Shown: piece after piece, positions 20,765-29,610 of the stretch | Numbering within the stretch: the first letter of the stretch is position 1 | Layout of the letters: each line of letters opens with the position of its first letter | Origin: Bacteroidota bacterium | Lineage (GTDB): Bacteria; Bacteroidota; Bacteroidia; AKYH767-A; 2013-40CM-41-45 | Reading direction: 5' to 3' | Length of the DNA: 64,000 bases | NCBI GenBank assembly: GCA_016708785.1 | Contig: JADJFC010000004.1 | Location: forward strand, 248,001 to 312,000 | The notes under the pieces: model-generated | The model's database searches: none | What the model was told of the DNA's origin: nothing | What the model saw: only the letters and a program-made list of their open reading frames with translations | Program-made: the position numbers and the translations under genes

Positions 20765-21448
20765 ATGAAAAGAATTGTTGTTTTAAGTGGTGCGGGAATA
20801 AGCGCGGAGAGCGGGTTGAAGACTTTTCGTGACAGTGATGGATTGTGGGAGAATTACAGGATTGAAGATGTAGCAACGCCTCAGGCATGGAAGAAAGACA
20901 GAAGACTTGTTCTGCAATTCTATAATGAAAGGAGAAAACAAGTAAAAGCGGCTAAACCAAATGCAGCACATCTTGCATTGGTTCAACTAGAAGAAAAGTT
21001 TGAAGTTCATATTGTCACTCAAAATATTGATGACTTACATGAGCGCGCAGGTTCTAAAAAAGTGTTGCATCTGCATGGTGAGATTCTAAAATCAAGGAGT
21101 ACAATGGATCCTCATTTGGTCTATACAATTGAAAAGCACGAATTGAATGAAGGTGAGAAATGCGAGTTAGGATCTCAACTTCGACCACATATTGTATGGT
21201 TTGGTGAAATGGTACCTGCATTAGAATATGCAGCATATATTGTTTCAAGAGCCGATATCCTTATCGTAGTTGGAACTTCACTTGCCGTATACCCTGCTGC
21301 AGGATTGGTTAATTATGTTTCTCCTGAAGCTAATAAGTATGTGGTTAATCCTGACCCTGTAGTTGGAGAACTTGCAGGATTTAAATTTATAAATGCAAAA
21401 GCAGGTATTGGAATTCCTGAATTAGTACAAGAATTGATAAAGTCATGA
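20765..21448 (+). CDS. cobB: Sirtuin NAD+-dependent protein deacylase, likely desuccinylase type
   Basis: 227 aa. NAD-binding GAGISAESGLKTFRD and TQNIDD, and catalytic His in LHLHGE, define a sirtuin. FYNERR in the acyl pocket gives Tyr-x-x-Arg, the class III (SIRT5-like) signature for succinyl- or malonyl-lysine. The zinc module is short and lacks the usual two CxxC pairs; only one Cys is seen there (GEKCELG). Overlaps the next gene by ATGA. Confidence 0.88.
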   Translation: MKRIVVLSGAGISAESGLKTFRDSDGLWENYRIEDVATPQAWKKDRRLVLQFYNERRKQVKAAKPNAAHLALVQLEEKFEVHIVTQNIDDLHERAGSKKVLHLHGEILKSRSTMDPHLVYTIEKHELNEGEKCELGSQLRPHIVWFGEMVPALEYAAYIVSRADILIVVGTSLAVYPAAGLVNYVSPEANKYVVNPDPVVGELAGFKFINAKAGIGIPELVQELIKS

Positions 21449-22050
21449 TGGATCATCCATTTTTAAACACAGAAGTCTTCAAATGGGTAGTATTGCCCAT
21501 ATTGATATTTATTGCCCGTACATTAGATGTAACTCTGGGAACCTTAAGAAGTGTTTTTGTCTCGAAAGGCTTTAGAAAAATAGTTCCCTTTATTGGATTC
21601 GTTGAGGTACTGATCTGGTTGATATCAATTCGTCAGGTAATGCAGCATCTTGATAATCCGGTATGCTACATCGGATTTGCCGGCGGATTTGCCATGGGAA
21701 CATATGTTGGGTTGCTAATTGAGGGAAGATTAGCCCTGGGATTACAGGTTTTACGATTGATCGTTTCAAGTGACTGGGATCCGTTGGTTAATGCATTGCA
21801 AAAGGAGAAACTTGGCGTGACGATCATGGACGGCCACGGTGCTAAAGGTCCGGTGAAAATAATTTTTACGATAGTGAACCGAAAGGACATTGCACGTGTC
21901 AGGAACATAATCAAGATTGTGAACCCACAGGCCTTTTATTCAATTGAAGATATAAGAATAGCCAATCAAGGTGTTTTTCCAACGAAAGGGACCATAAATA
22001 CGAAGATGGACTATATCCGAAATGTCCTGCCGGATGTCAAAGAGAAATAA
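21445..22050 (+). CDS. UPF0316 / DUF2179 family membrane protein
   Basis: 201 aa. Three membrane helices in residues ~10-100 with the family hallmark ARTLDVTLGTLRSVFVSKG, then a cytoplasmic DUF2179-type domain with repeated VTIMDGHGAKGPVKIIFTIV. The family is conserved; its function is unsettled. Translationally coupled to the sirtuin through the ATGA overlap; an alternative start is the next codon, also ATG. Confidence 0.85.
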   Translation: MMDHPFLNTEVFKWVVLPILIFIARTLDVTLGTLRSVFVSKGFRKIVPFIGFVEVLIWLISIRQVMQHLDNPVCYIGFAGGFAMGTYVGLLIEGRLALGLQVLRLIVSSDWDPLVNALQKEKLGVTIMDGHGAKGPVKIIFTIVNRKDIARVRNIIKIVNPQAFYSIEDIRIANQGVFPTKGTINTKMDYIRNVLPDVKEK

Positions 22051-22149
22051 ACGTTTGATTGTCAATAAGTCCTTGAGATAGTCAATTAACGACTCTAAAT
22101 AAGACCTAGTTTTGAGGCATTCAATCATAAAAACCATATCAAAAAAATC

Positions 22150-22722
22150 ATGAAAACTAAAGCAATTTTAGCATTCGTAGTTGCAGGAGCTCTTAGCTTC
22201 TCTTCTTGTACAAAGAAAATCGATCCAAAAACTGTAGCTGATGTAAATCAATTCGGTACAGACTGGACAGCATTAGGTGAAAAAGCTACTAACTGGAGCA
22301 ATGAACTTACTGCTACAACAACTCAAGCAAAAGAATTCGTTGCTAAGCAAACAGAAAGAATGAACAGCATGACTTCTCCAAAAGATCAGGCAGTTAAGAC
22401 TCAACTTGCTCAATCAGTACAAACAGCTACTGAAAATGCAACTAAACTTGAAGGTATGCAGAATGAATTCAACACTTTCAAAGCTACTTGGGATGAAACT
22501 ACTCAACAATTTGGTCAGTGGAAAGACAAAGTTATGAAAGGCGAAATCAATGCTGAAGAGGCTGCTAAAGGTCTTGCTGATTTCCAAACTAAAATGACTG
22601 CTTCTCAAGCACAAGTTGAAGGATGGAATGCACAGTATGCAGAAATCAAAACTGCTAATGAGCAAAATATGGCGAGTGCTGAAACAGTTGTTAATCCGGC
22701 TGAAACGACTCCAAAGAAATAA
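22150..22722 (+). CDS. Small helical lipoprotein of unknown function
   Basis: 190 aa. Signal peptide with lipobox LSFSSC (Cys21). The mature part is almost entirely charged amphipathic helix with heptad-like spacing, rich in Ala, Thr, Gln and Lys. The codons are strongly biased (GCT, ACT, AAA), unlike many neighbours, which suggests high expression. It has its own strong terminator. No family recognised; a lattice or cushion-like periplasmic lipoprotein is only a guess. Confidence 0.75.
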   Translation: MKTKAILAFVVAGALSFSSCTKKIDPKTVADVNQFGTDWTALGEKATNWSNELTATTTQAKEFVAKQTERMNSMTSPKDQAVKTQLAQSVQTATENATKLEGMQNEFNTFKATWDETTQQFGQWKDKVMKGEINAEEAAKGLADFQTKMTASQAQVEGWNAQYAEIKTANEQNMASAETVVNPAETTPKK

Positions 22723-22741
22723 TTTCAATTTCTTTAATAAT

Positions 22742-22771
22742 AAAAAAGGTCTGAGAAATCAGACCTTTTTT
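22742..22771. terminator. Perfect bidirectional terminator
   Basis: A 13-bp perfect stem (22742-22754 with 22759-22771) with loop GAAA, A run on one side and T run on the other. It serves the lipoprotein gene and the convergent aminotransferase, whose stop codon (22759-22761) lies inside the stem. Confidence 0.92.
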
Positions 22772-23616
22772 ATTTGGTGTATATCGTTAAGTTCTTTTAT
22801 GAGTTTCAAAGAAAAATTATTGAAGTACCTTTTGGTTTTAAAGGCCCCAACCCATCGAAGTCCATGTATGACGTCACTTAGAAAGATCTCATCCGCTTTC
22901 AACAGATCATCGACAGTAATTCCTTTTTCTACAACCTGCTTGCCTTGTTCCCTCAAGTGATGAATTAAAACATCGCGCATTACTCCTGCCACACATGCTT
23001 CCTGAAGCGAAGGGGTATAAAAGACTCCATCTTCCATTAGAAAAATGTTTGAACTGATGGCTTCAGCGATTCTTCCATCGGTATTGAGTACCAGACAGTC
23101 ACCGCTATTTGTTTTATTCTTATGCAAGCCTGCCATTACATAGTATAGGGCATTTGATGATTTCAAATTCGACAATCGACTAACGGGCTTTTTGATCTCA
23201 GTATAAAGTTCAATTTTCAGACCGGTATCGTTGAGCTGAAAATTTCTATTCGACAACGCTGAAACTTCTATCAGATAGGAAACATTATTTGTTTGAGGTG
23301 TATACAAGCCTCCATCGTTTCTAAACACCTCAAGACGGATCCTTCCATTGCCTTTCAGATTATTTACCTGATCTAAATGACGGATAGAAAGATAAAGGTT
23401 GTGAAAAGTAAGATCATCATGACTGTTCATCCCCAGCAATTCCATGGAACTTGCTAATCGGGCAAGATGCTTTTCAAAGAAAAGGATCTCACCATTCATT
23501 AAACGAATGGTTTCAAAGACTGCATCGCCATAACGAAATGCTCTGTTGCTGGCAGTAAAAATGGGTTGCCCTGCCTCTATTATATTCCCGTTAAAATTGA
23601 CGAAACCGTTTTGCAT
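22759..23616 (-). CDS. Class IV aminotransferase (BCAT / D-amino acid aminotransferase / ADC lyase family)
   Basis: 285 aa. Fold-type IV PLP enzyme: NRAFRYGDAVFETIR near the N-terminus, Lys in LKSSNALYYVMA for the Schiff base, then NTDGRIAEAISSNIF and VMRDVL. Members include branched-chain aminotransferase, D-alanine aminotransferase and aminodeoxychorismate lyase (PabC); sequence alone does not choose, and no folate or branched-chain gene is adjacent. The first of a minus-strand series ending in a shared terminator. Confidence 0.8.
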   Translation of the reverse strand: MQNGFVNFNGNIIEAGQPIFTASNRAFRYGDAVFETIRLMNGEILFFEKHLARLASSMELLGMNSHDDLTFHNLYLSIRHLDQVNNLKGNGRIRLEVFRNDGGLYTPQTNNVSYLIEVSALSNRNFQLNDTGLKIELYTEIKKPVSRLSNLKSSNALYYVMAGLHKNKTNSGDCLVLNTDGRIAEAISSNIFLMEDGVFYTPSLQEACVAGVMRDVLIHHLREQGKQVVEKGITVDDLLKADEIFLSDVIHGLRWVGAFKTKRYFNNFSLKLIKELNDIHQIKKV

Positions 23617-23703
23617 AATCTAACTACAAAAGTAAGAAGTATTCCGAGTCGTTTTTCAATATGTACAAAAGATTAAGAACAAATGCAAGTTGAAAAACCG
23701 GGA

Positions 23704-24200
23704 TTAATTTTTCATTTTTAATTCGACACTGCGCAGATCACCATTAGGTTCGATCTTAATTGCATTCACACCTGCTTTATGTCCTGCTTCAATGTCACGT
23801 TCGGCATCACCGATAAAAAAGCTTCGACTTGCATCAATATTGAACCTGGCAATTGCTTTTTCGAGTAATAGTGAATCCGGTTTTCTGCAAATACATTTTC
23901 CTGTTGTCGGATGATGTGGACAGTAATAATATTCCGCAATTGTAATCCCATTAAGACTGAGATTCCGCGAAATATGCAGATGTAAATAGTCTGCTTCCTG
24001 TTTTGTGTACAGTCCTTTTCCAATACCGGCTTGATTCGAAATAACGATCAACAGATAGCCTTTTTTGAAAAATCTAATAGTGCTTCAGTTACGCCTGGAT
24101 TGATCTTAAGATCTTCGAGCAACCAGGTATATTCTCCTCTTTCCTGAATTAATACTCCATCACGGTCAAGGAAGATCGCTTTTTGTTTTTCAAATGACAT
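23704..24200 (-). CDS. HAD-IIIA phosphatase, GmhB/HisB-like (one-base frameshift)
   Basis: The C-terminal frame covers 23704-24051; the first ~45 codons are in another frame starting at ATG 24200. One base added in the minus-strand T5/A6 runs at 24061-24072 gives a 165-aa protein. FLDRDGVL (Asp12, Asp14) and FIGDAERDIEAG are HAD motifs, and the Cys-rich YYCPHHPTTGKCICRKP is the zinc loop of D-glycero-heptose-1,7-bisphosphate phosphatase and HisB-N. Probably heptose pathway or a related sugar phosphatase. Overlaps the rhomboid stop by 11 nt. Confidence 0.82.
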
Positions 24201-24810
24201 CCCTGAAGTAAATTAGTTTTTGAAAAAAGGAAATCAAAAGATTTGGTTTCAGCAGCACTGTAAAAAAGAATCCAAATAATCCACCCCACAAGTGAGCATC
24301 ATGATTTACATTATCTCCACCTTTTTTATCCATGTAATAACAATAGATCAGGTAAGCGATTCCGAAAACAATCGATGGTAAACAAAGAATACCATAAAGG
24401 CAGATCTTCTGCATAGGTTCAAGCAAAATGAAGGCAAAGATCACAGCAGAGACGGCACCGGAAGCACCGAGTGCATTGTAATACATGTTATTCTTATTCT
24501 TCTTGAATGTTGGAATGATAGAAGTTACCAGTCCACCAAAATATAAAAGCACATAATAATAACTTGCTTTATTTTCGAAGTACATTGAGAAGTAATTTTC
24601 AATGATTCCGCCGAATGAAAACAAGACAAACATATTCACGGCAAGGTGAATGAAATCGGCATGAATAAAGCCACTGGTGATAAAGCGATACCACTGCTTA
24701 TTTCTATCGATCATATACGGATTGAAGATCAGTTTATTCATGTATTCATTATTAGAGAATGCAAGTAAACTGACTCCAATTGTAACAATGACCAATATCG
24801 TAGATATCAT
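24190..24810 (-). CDS. Rhomboid family intramembrane serine protease
   Basis: 206 aa with six predicted membrane helices. HADFIHLAVNMFVLFSFG in helix 2 contains the His-x-x-x-Asn oxyanion site, GASGAVS carries the catalytic Ser (~118) and DAHLWGGLFGF the catalytic His. Cleaves membrane proteins within the bilayer; substrate unknown. It lies 13 nt after ychF and overlaps the phosphatase gene start, so probably one transcript. Confidence 0.9.
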   Translation of the reverse strand: MISTILVIVTIGVSLLAFSNNEYMNKLIFNPYMIDRNKQWYRFITSGFIHADFIHLAVNMFVLFSFGGIIENYFSMYFENKASYYYVLLYFGGLVTSIIPTFKKNKNNMYYNALGASGAVSAVIFAFILLEPMQKICLYGILCLPSIVFGIAYLIYCYYMDKKGGDNVNHDAHLWGGLFGFFFTVLLKPNLLISFFQKLIYFRDVI

Positions 24811-24823
24811 CTGAACTATTTAG

Positions 24824-25924
24824 TTAAACATTAAAGCGGAAATGCATGACATCGCCATCGCCCACCAGGTATTCTTTTCCTTCAATACTTAATTTACCGG
24901 CGTCACGACAAGCAGATTCAGAACCATAACTTAAAAAGTCATTATAACGAATAACCTCTGCCTTGATAAATCCTTTTTCGAAATCGGTATGGATAACAGC
25001 GGCAGCTTGAGGAGCAAGCATTCCTTTTGTAATTGTCCATGCTCTAACTTCTTTTACACCGGCTGTGAAGTAAGTGTACAAATTTAACAACCGATAAGCA
25101 GCTTTAATTAGTTTCGCTACACCCGACTCTTCCAGTCCAAGATCGCTTAGAAAAGCTTTACGATCTTCAAAGCTGTCAAGTTGAGTGATCTCCGCTTCAA
25201 TAGCAGCTGCGATGACAAGAACTTCAGCGTTTTCGTCCTTGACTTCTTCTTTTAACAGATCGACATATTTATTTCCGGTAACAACAGAACCTTCGTCTAC
25301 ATTGCAAACATACAATACAGGTTTTGCTGTGAGTAAAAAGATATCGTCAATGAAACGCGTATCTTCAGGAGCAACAGGTGCGCTGCGTGCAGACAATCCT
25401 TTTTCCAAATGAGTCTTGTAAATGCTCAGGATCTCCATACATTTTTTTGCATCTTTATCAGAGCCGATCTTGGCCATCTTTTCAGTCCTGGCCATTTTGC
25501 GATCCACACTTTCCAGATCTTTTAATTGTAATTCAGTATCGATAGTTCCTTTATCGCGAACCGGATTAACAGAACCGTCAACGTGAACAACATTCGGATC
25601 TTCAAAGCAACGCACCACATGAATGATTGCATCACACTCTCTGATATTACTTAAGAATTGATTTCCTAATCCTTCTCCTCTACTTGCACCTTTAACTAAA
25701 CCGGCAATATCAACGATTTCTATTGTAGTCGGAACCACTCTTTCCGGTTTCACTAATTTTTCCAATTCATTCAATCGTTCATCCGGTACTGTGATCACAC
25801 CGACGTTGGGTTCGATCGTACAAAACGGAAAATTCGCAGCTTGCGCTTTTGCATTTGAGAGACAATTAAATAATGTCGATTTTCCAACATTCGGTAATCC
25901 GACAATACCACATTTTAGAGCCAT
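24824..25924 (-). CDS. ychF: Redox-regulated ATPase YchF (Obg family)
   Basis: 366 aa. P-loop GLPNVGKSTLFN (8-19), the divergent NVDE motif typical of ATP-preferring YchF, and a C-terminal TGS domain (FEKGFIKAEVIRYNDF). A translation-associated P-loop ATPase that binds the ribosome. The 134-nt region upstream (25925-26058) holds no gene; it contains low-complexity 'tacacctaaacctacacc' text. Confidence 0.95.
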   Translation of the reverse strand: MALKCGIVGLPNVGKSTLFNCLSNAKAQAANFPFCTIEPNVGVITVPDERLNELEKLVKPERVVPTTIEIVDIAGLVKGASRGEGLGNQFLSNIRECDAIIHVVRCFEDPNVVHVDGSVNPVRDKGTIDTELQLKDLESVDRKMARTEKMAKIGSDKDAKKCMEILSIYKTHLEKGLSARSAPVAPEDTRFIDDIFLLTAKPVLYVCNVDEGSVVTGNKYVDLLKEEVKDENAEVLVIAAAIEAEITQLDSFEDRKAFLSDLGLEESGVAKLIKAAYRLLNLYTYFTAGVKEVRAWTITKGMLAPQAAAVIHTDFEKGFIKAEVIRYNDFLSYGSESACRDAGKLSIEGKEYLVGDGDVMHFRFNV

Positions 25925-26058
25925 AACTTATTTACTTACTTTTTTTGTTTTATGTTTACTAATTACTGTTTCAGGTTAGCAGGTTACAAGTTTAAGGTTG
26001 CGGCACCTTTAGATCCACCCATATACTACTTACACCTAAACCTACACCTACACTTAAA

Positions 26059-26991
26059 CTATTTTCCCCCGCCGGGTAATGTCGATGCAGACAAGATGCC
26101 TTGATACTTCAAAGCATTCGCCGGATCGATCTGTGAGAGTATAGGAACAAGATCACTTTTTTCTGAAGGTGTTGCAGGTGTATAAATATTTACGATCTCA
26201 TCTGCTTTTGCTGTAAAAAACAATTGCATTAGAAATGAATTCGGTTTGTCATCATAAACTTTTCGAAGGCTTTTCAAACTTTCAGTCATTACTGCTCTTG
26301 CATCAGTGAAATTTTCCTCAAATTTATCGAGTCCTAAACGGTGATAGGTATAACTTGCTTCGCGCAAAGGACGAAAAACAACATTCTGTAGATTCTCAAC
26401 TGCCCAATACCGGTTTCTCGAAGATTCGAATGCCTTCCACCCTCTTTCAGGTAGATTCTGAGCATTATTAGCGATGTCCTGGGCTTTACTAAAGTATAGT
26501 GATCCTCCCAATGGAGAGAACGAATCATAATCAAATCCAAGGATAATATATGCATAGTAAGCCAGTACTGCGGTAAGGTTAGATCTCACATTTCCTTCGT
26601 CGAATTCTATTGTTTGATCCTGTACATAACGGAAATTAAAATCTTTGTCCTGGTGATTGAACATAGTAGAATTGTATGAACTATGGTAAACCGGGCGGCG
26701 AGAAGATATTTGAATAGAAGCTGAAAATTCATCTGTTGAAATTCGTTCAGAGATCGTAATGACCATGCTGCATTCTATTCTCTCCTGATTTAAAAACTCA
26801 TCAGTTGTCCATTTTCGATTATTCAAAAATTCACGGAGGTCCGTTTGAAGTTTCTCGTAGATCGTTTTATCACTGGCTTGTATTTGTGGTGTTAATACTG
26901 AGACCTGACAATTTAATTCCTGTGCAAATGAATTTTTCACACAAAAGAAAAGCAATATAAATAACAGAGGTAATTTTGACTCTGCTTTCAT
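26059..26991 (-). CDS. DUF4835 family periplasmic protein
   Basis: 310 aa with a signal peptide ending at SFAQ. ELNCQV, a block with SSRRPVYHSSYNSTMFNHQD, and AYYAYIILGFDYDSFSPLGG match the DUF4835 family, which in Bacteroidota regularly follows coaBC. Its ATG overlaps the coaBC stop (ATGA), so it is the last gene of bamD-rpoZ-coaBC-DUF4835. Function unknown; export and linkage to bamD suggest the envelope. Confidence 0.85.
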   Translation of the reverse strand: MKAESKLPLLFILLFFCVKNSFAQELNCQVSVLTPQIQASDKTIYEKLQTDLREFLNNRKWTTDEFLNQERIECSMVITISERISTDEFSASIQISSRRPVYHSSYNSTMFNHQDKDFNFRYVQDQTIEFDEGNVRSNLTAVLAYYAYIILGFDYDSFSPLGGSLYFSKAQDIANNAQNLPERGWKAFESSRNRYWAVENLQNVVFRPLREASYTYHRLGLDKFEENFTDARAVMTESLKSLRKVYDDKPNSFLMQLFFTAKADEIVNIYTPATPSEKSDLVPILSQIDPANALKYQGILSASTLPGGGK

Positions 26992-28198
26992 GGCAATATT
27001 GAGTTTGTAACGTTGGAGACAATCAGATTAACAATGTCTTTGGCAACATCAACCTTTGATTTTAATCCGAATGAATGTTGCACTTCTTTTTTATCGATGA
27101 TCGTAATTTTATTTGTATCGTGGCCGAATCCTGCTCCTTGATCTTTCAATGAATTTAACACGACCATATCCAGATTCTTTTTCTTCAATTTACTTTTTGC
27201 ATTCTCCAATTCATTTTCTGTTTCTAAAGCAAAGCCAACGATAAATTGTTTTGCGCTTTTTTGTTCACCCATCAGTGCAAGAATGTCTTGCGTTGGTTTT
27301 AACGATAAAGGAAGATCGTTATTTTCTTTTTCAGCTTTTCAGTAGCTTCATTTTCCGGTTTGTAATCTGCGACTGCTGCCGACATAACGATGATGTCTTT
27401 TTCCGCAAAGTCAGCCATACAAGCATCCAACATCTCCTGAGCTGATTCGACATCCTTTCTGATGATCTTTGAATTGACCACTGTAAGATTACTTGGACCA
27501 CTTACCAAGAGAACTTCAGCGCCTTGATTTGCCAGTTCCTCGGCAATCGCATATCCCATTTTACCTGAAGAACGATTTCCGATAAATCGGACAGGATCGA
27601 TTGCTTCATAGGTTGGACCGGCAGTTACTAATGCTTTCTTGCCACTCAATGGGAGATCTTGATTGAAATACTTTTCGAGAATGGTATAGATCAATTCCGG
27701 TTCTTCCATTCTCCCATCACCATGCAGTCCACTTGCTAATTCGCCTGAGGTTGCATTGATCAACTGATTTCCAAAGGACACCAGTCGAGAAATATTGTCT
27801 TGAGTTGAAGGATGCTTATGCATGTCTAGATCCATTGCCGGTGCGAAAAAGACTTTGCATTTGGCAGAGAGATAAACTGCCAGAAGGAGATTGTCGCAAA
27901 TGCCATTTGCCATTTTGGATATGGTATTTGCTGATGCAGGTGCGATCACAAATGCATCTGCCCAAAGTCCCAGTTCAACATGATTGCTCCATTCACCGGT
28001 TTCCAAATTAGCATACTCAGAAAAGACCGGGTTTTTAGAAAGAGTTGAAAGTGTTAAGGGTGTGACAAAATCACGTGCAGCTGGAGTCATAACCACTTTT
28101 ACTTCTGCCCCTGCTTTTACCAATAGTCGAACAAGTACAGCTGATTTATAAGCTGCAATACTTCCTGTAATACCAAGTAGGATCTTTTTTCCTCTCAT
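26988..28198 (-). CDS. coaBC: Phosphopantothenoylcysteine decarboxylase/synthase CoaBC (one-base frameshift)
   Basis: Two frames (27299-28198 and 26988-27272) join into 403 aa when one base is added to the T5 run at 27327-27331 (A5 on the coding strand). The CoaC half has GITGSIAAYKS, ASANTISKMANGICDNLL with the active-site Cys, and PAMDLDMHKHP. The CoaB half has TAGPTYEAIDPVRFIGNRSSGKMG and AAVADYKP. It makes 4'-phosphopantetheine for CoA. An essential enzyme, so a true break is unlikely. Confidence 0.9.
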
Positions 28199-28274
28199 TC
28201 GTCTTGAGGTATAGAAATGAAAAAATCCAAAACTCCAGGGTCTTGGATCATTTCAATCTTTAAATGAACGATAA

Positions 28275-28604
28275 TTATTTTTCGCTTTGATTCTCCTTTG
28301 ACGGATTGCGGAAATAAATTTTATCTTCATTGAATTCCTGAATGGCGATCAATGTCGGCTTTGGAAGTCTCTCATAGTATTTAGAGATCTCGATCTGCTC
28401 GCGATTTTCAAATACCTCTTCCAGGTTATCAGTAGTTGAATTGAATTCCGAAAGTTTAGCGTTTAACTCTTCTTTCATTTCGGTAGAAATCTGATTTGCA
28501 CGTTTTGCAATTACTACCAGTGATTCATAAACATTGCCTGTCTTCTTATCGTATTCAGGAACATTTCTGGTAATTGTAGTGGTAACTTCTGATTTATAGC
28601 TCAT
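28275..28604 (-). CDS. rpoZ: RNA polymerase omega-like subunit (RpoZ/Rpb6 family)
   Basis: 109 aa. TGNVYESLVVIAKRANQIS is the omega helix that clamps the beta-prime C-terminus; the rest is charged. The length and the tail (LPKPTLIAIQEF) fit the Bacteroidota omega. Lies 20 nt after bamD and before coaBC, the usual order. Confidence 0.9.
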   Translation of the reverse strand: MSYKSEVTTTITRNVPEYDKKTGNVYESLVVIAKRANQISTEMKEELNAKLSEFNSTTDNLEEVFENREQIEISKYYERLPKPTLIAIQEFNEDKIYFRNPSKENQSEK

Positions 28605-28623
28605 GATTATTTATTTGTAAATA

Positions 28624-29436
28624 TTATTGTATCTGATTCTTGTTGATCTTTTCAATTCGTTTTACAGATGTTTCGTAGATATCTGCTGCCTTATTCTTGT
28701 ATTTGCTTTCCGGATACGCTGCATTGAATTCACCGTAGGCTGTTAATGTTGCTGAGTACCGTTCTATTAATTTCGATTCTATACTGTTTTCTGCTAAAAG
28801 AAAGTTTGATCGGACGATCTTAAACAAAGCTTCTTCTCTGTATTTAGTTGCAGGGAAATCGTTGATCAGATTTTTGTAGGTCGTAATCGCAGATTTATAC
28901 GCTGATGTACTGAAGTACAATTCTGCATTCTGAAATTCTTTTTCTTCCAGTTTTTCCCTCAATTGGTCAATCAACTTATTACACTCTTCGATCTTCTTGC
29001 TTTGCGGATAAAGGTCAGCAAAAAGCTGAAGTTCATTAATTGCTTTGTACGTGTTTGTCTGATCTAAAGAGAATTGCGGCGAACTCTGAAAGTAGCAATA
29101 CGCATGCATAAATGCACATTCTTCTGCAAATTCACTGTTCGGATATGTTTTCGCGAAATTTTCGAAATCATAAGCTGCTGTTTCAAAATCCCCAATCCTG
29201 TAATTTGTGTATGAGTAATAGTAATAGGTTTGCTCTGCCTTTTTTGTCCCTCGATAAACTGTGATCAATTCCTCAAAAAGCGGTAATGCCTTGTAATAAT
29301 CGCCTTTATTGTACAATTTTATCGCATAATCATTTTTTGCATCCATGTCACGACTCTTCAGCATTTTGGAGTAATCGCTGCAGGATGTCAATGTGATCAG
29401 AAACAAAAAAAAGATCGGGAGAACTCTCATTTTCAT
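28624..29436 (-). CDS. bamD: Outer-membrane assembly lipoprotein BamD
   Basis: 270 aa. Signal peptide with lipobox LTSC (Cys19), then about five TPR-like repeats (YNKGDYYKALPLFEELI, YRIGDFETAAYDFENFAKTYPNSEFAEEC). BamD is the outer-membrane-anchored scaffold of the BAM complex that folds beta-barrel proteins. First gene of the operon. Confidence 0.92.
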   Translation of the reverse strand: MKMRVLPIFFLFLITLTSCSDYSKMLKSRDMDAKNDYAIKLYNKGDYYKALPLFEELITVYRGTKKAEQTYYYYSYTNYRIGDFETAAYDFENFAKTYPNSEFAEECAFMHAYCYFQSSPQFSLDQTNTYKAINELQLFADLYPQSKKIEECNKLIDQLREKLEEKEFQNAELYFSTSAYKSAITTYKNLINDFPATKYREEALFKIVRSNFLLAENSIESKLIERYSATLTAYGEFNAAYPESKYKNKAADIYETSVKRIEKINKNQIQ

Positions 29437-29443
29437 AAGTCTG

Positions 29444-29451
29444 CGAAGATA
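29444..29451 (-). promoter_or_regulatory. Variant -7 box of the bamD operon
   Basis: Minus-strand TATCTTCG, one mismatch from TAnnTTTG, only seven nt from the bamD ATG. The same variant is found before the genes at 36684 and 42614. Confidence 0.4.
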
Positions 29452-29554
29452 GGTCTTTTATATCGGAAAACGAAATAAATGAAGGCTATAATTGCCTTAT
29501 TTTTAGCTCTTTTTTGATGAAAGTAAGTCTTTTCCGACCTTAAACTTTGTTCCA

Positions 29555-29600
29555 AAAAAGAACCGATAGAAGTTCCTTCAAACTACTATCGGTTTCTTTT
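29555..29600 (-). terminator. Terminator of the choice-of-anchor B gene
   Basis: Minus-strand stem AACCGATAG/CTATCGGTT (29562-29570 with 29587-29595), 16-nt loop, followed in the minus direction by six T. Confidence 0.8.
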
Positions 29601-29610
29601 GAAAATTATT

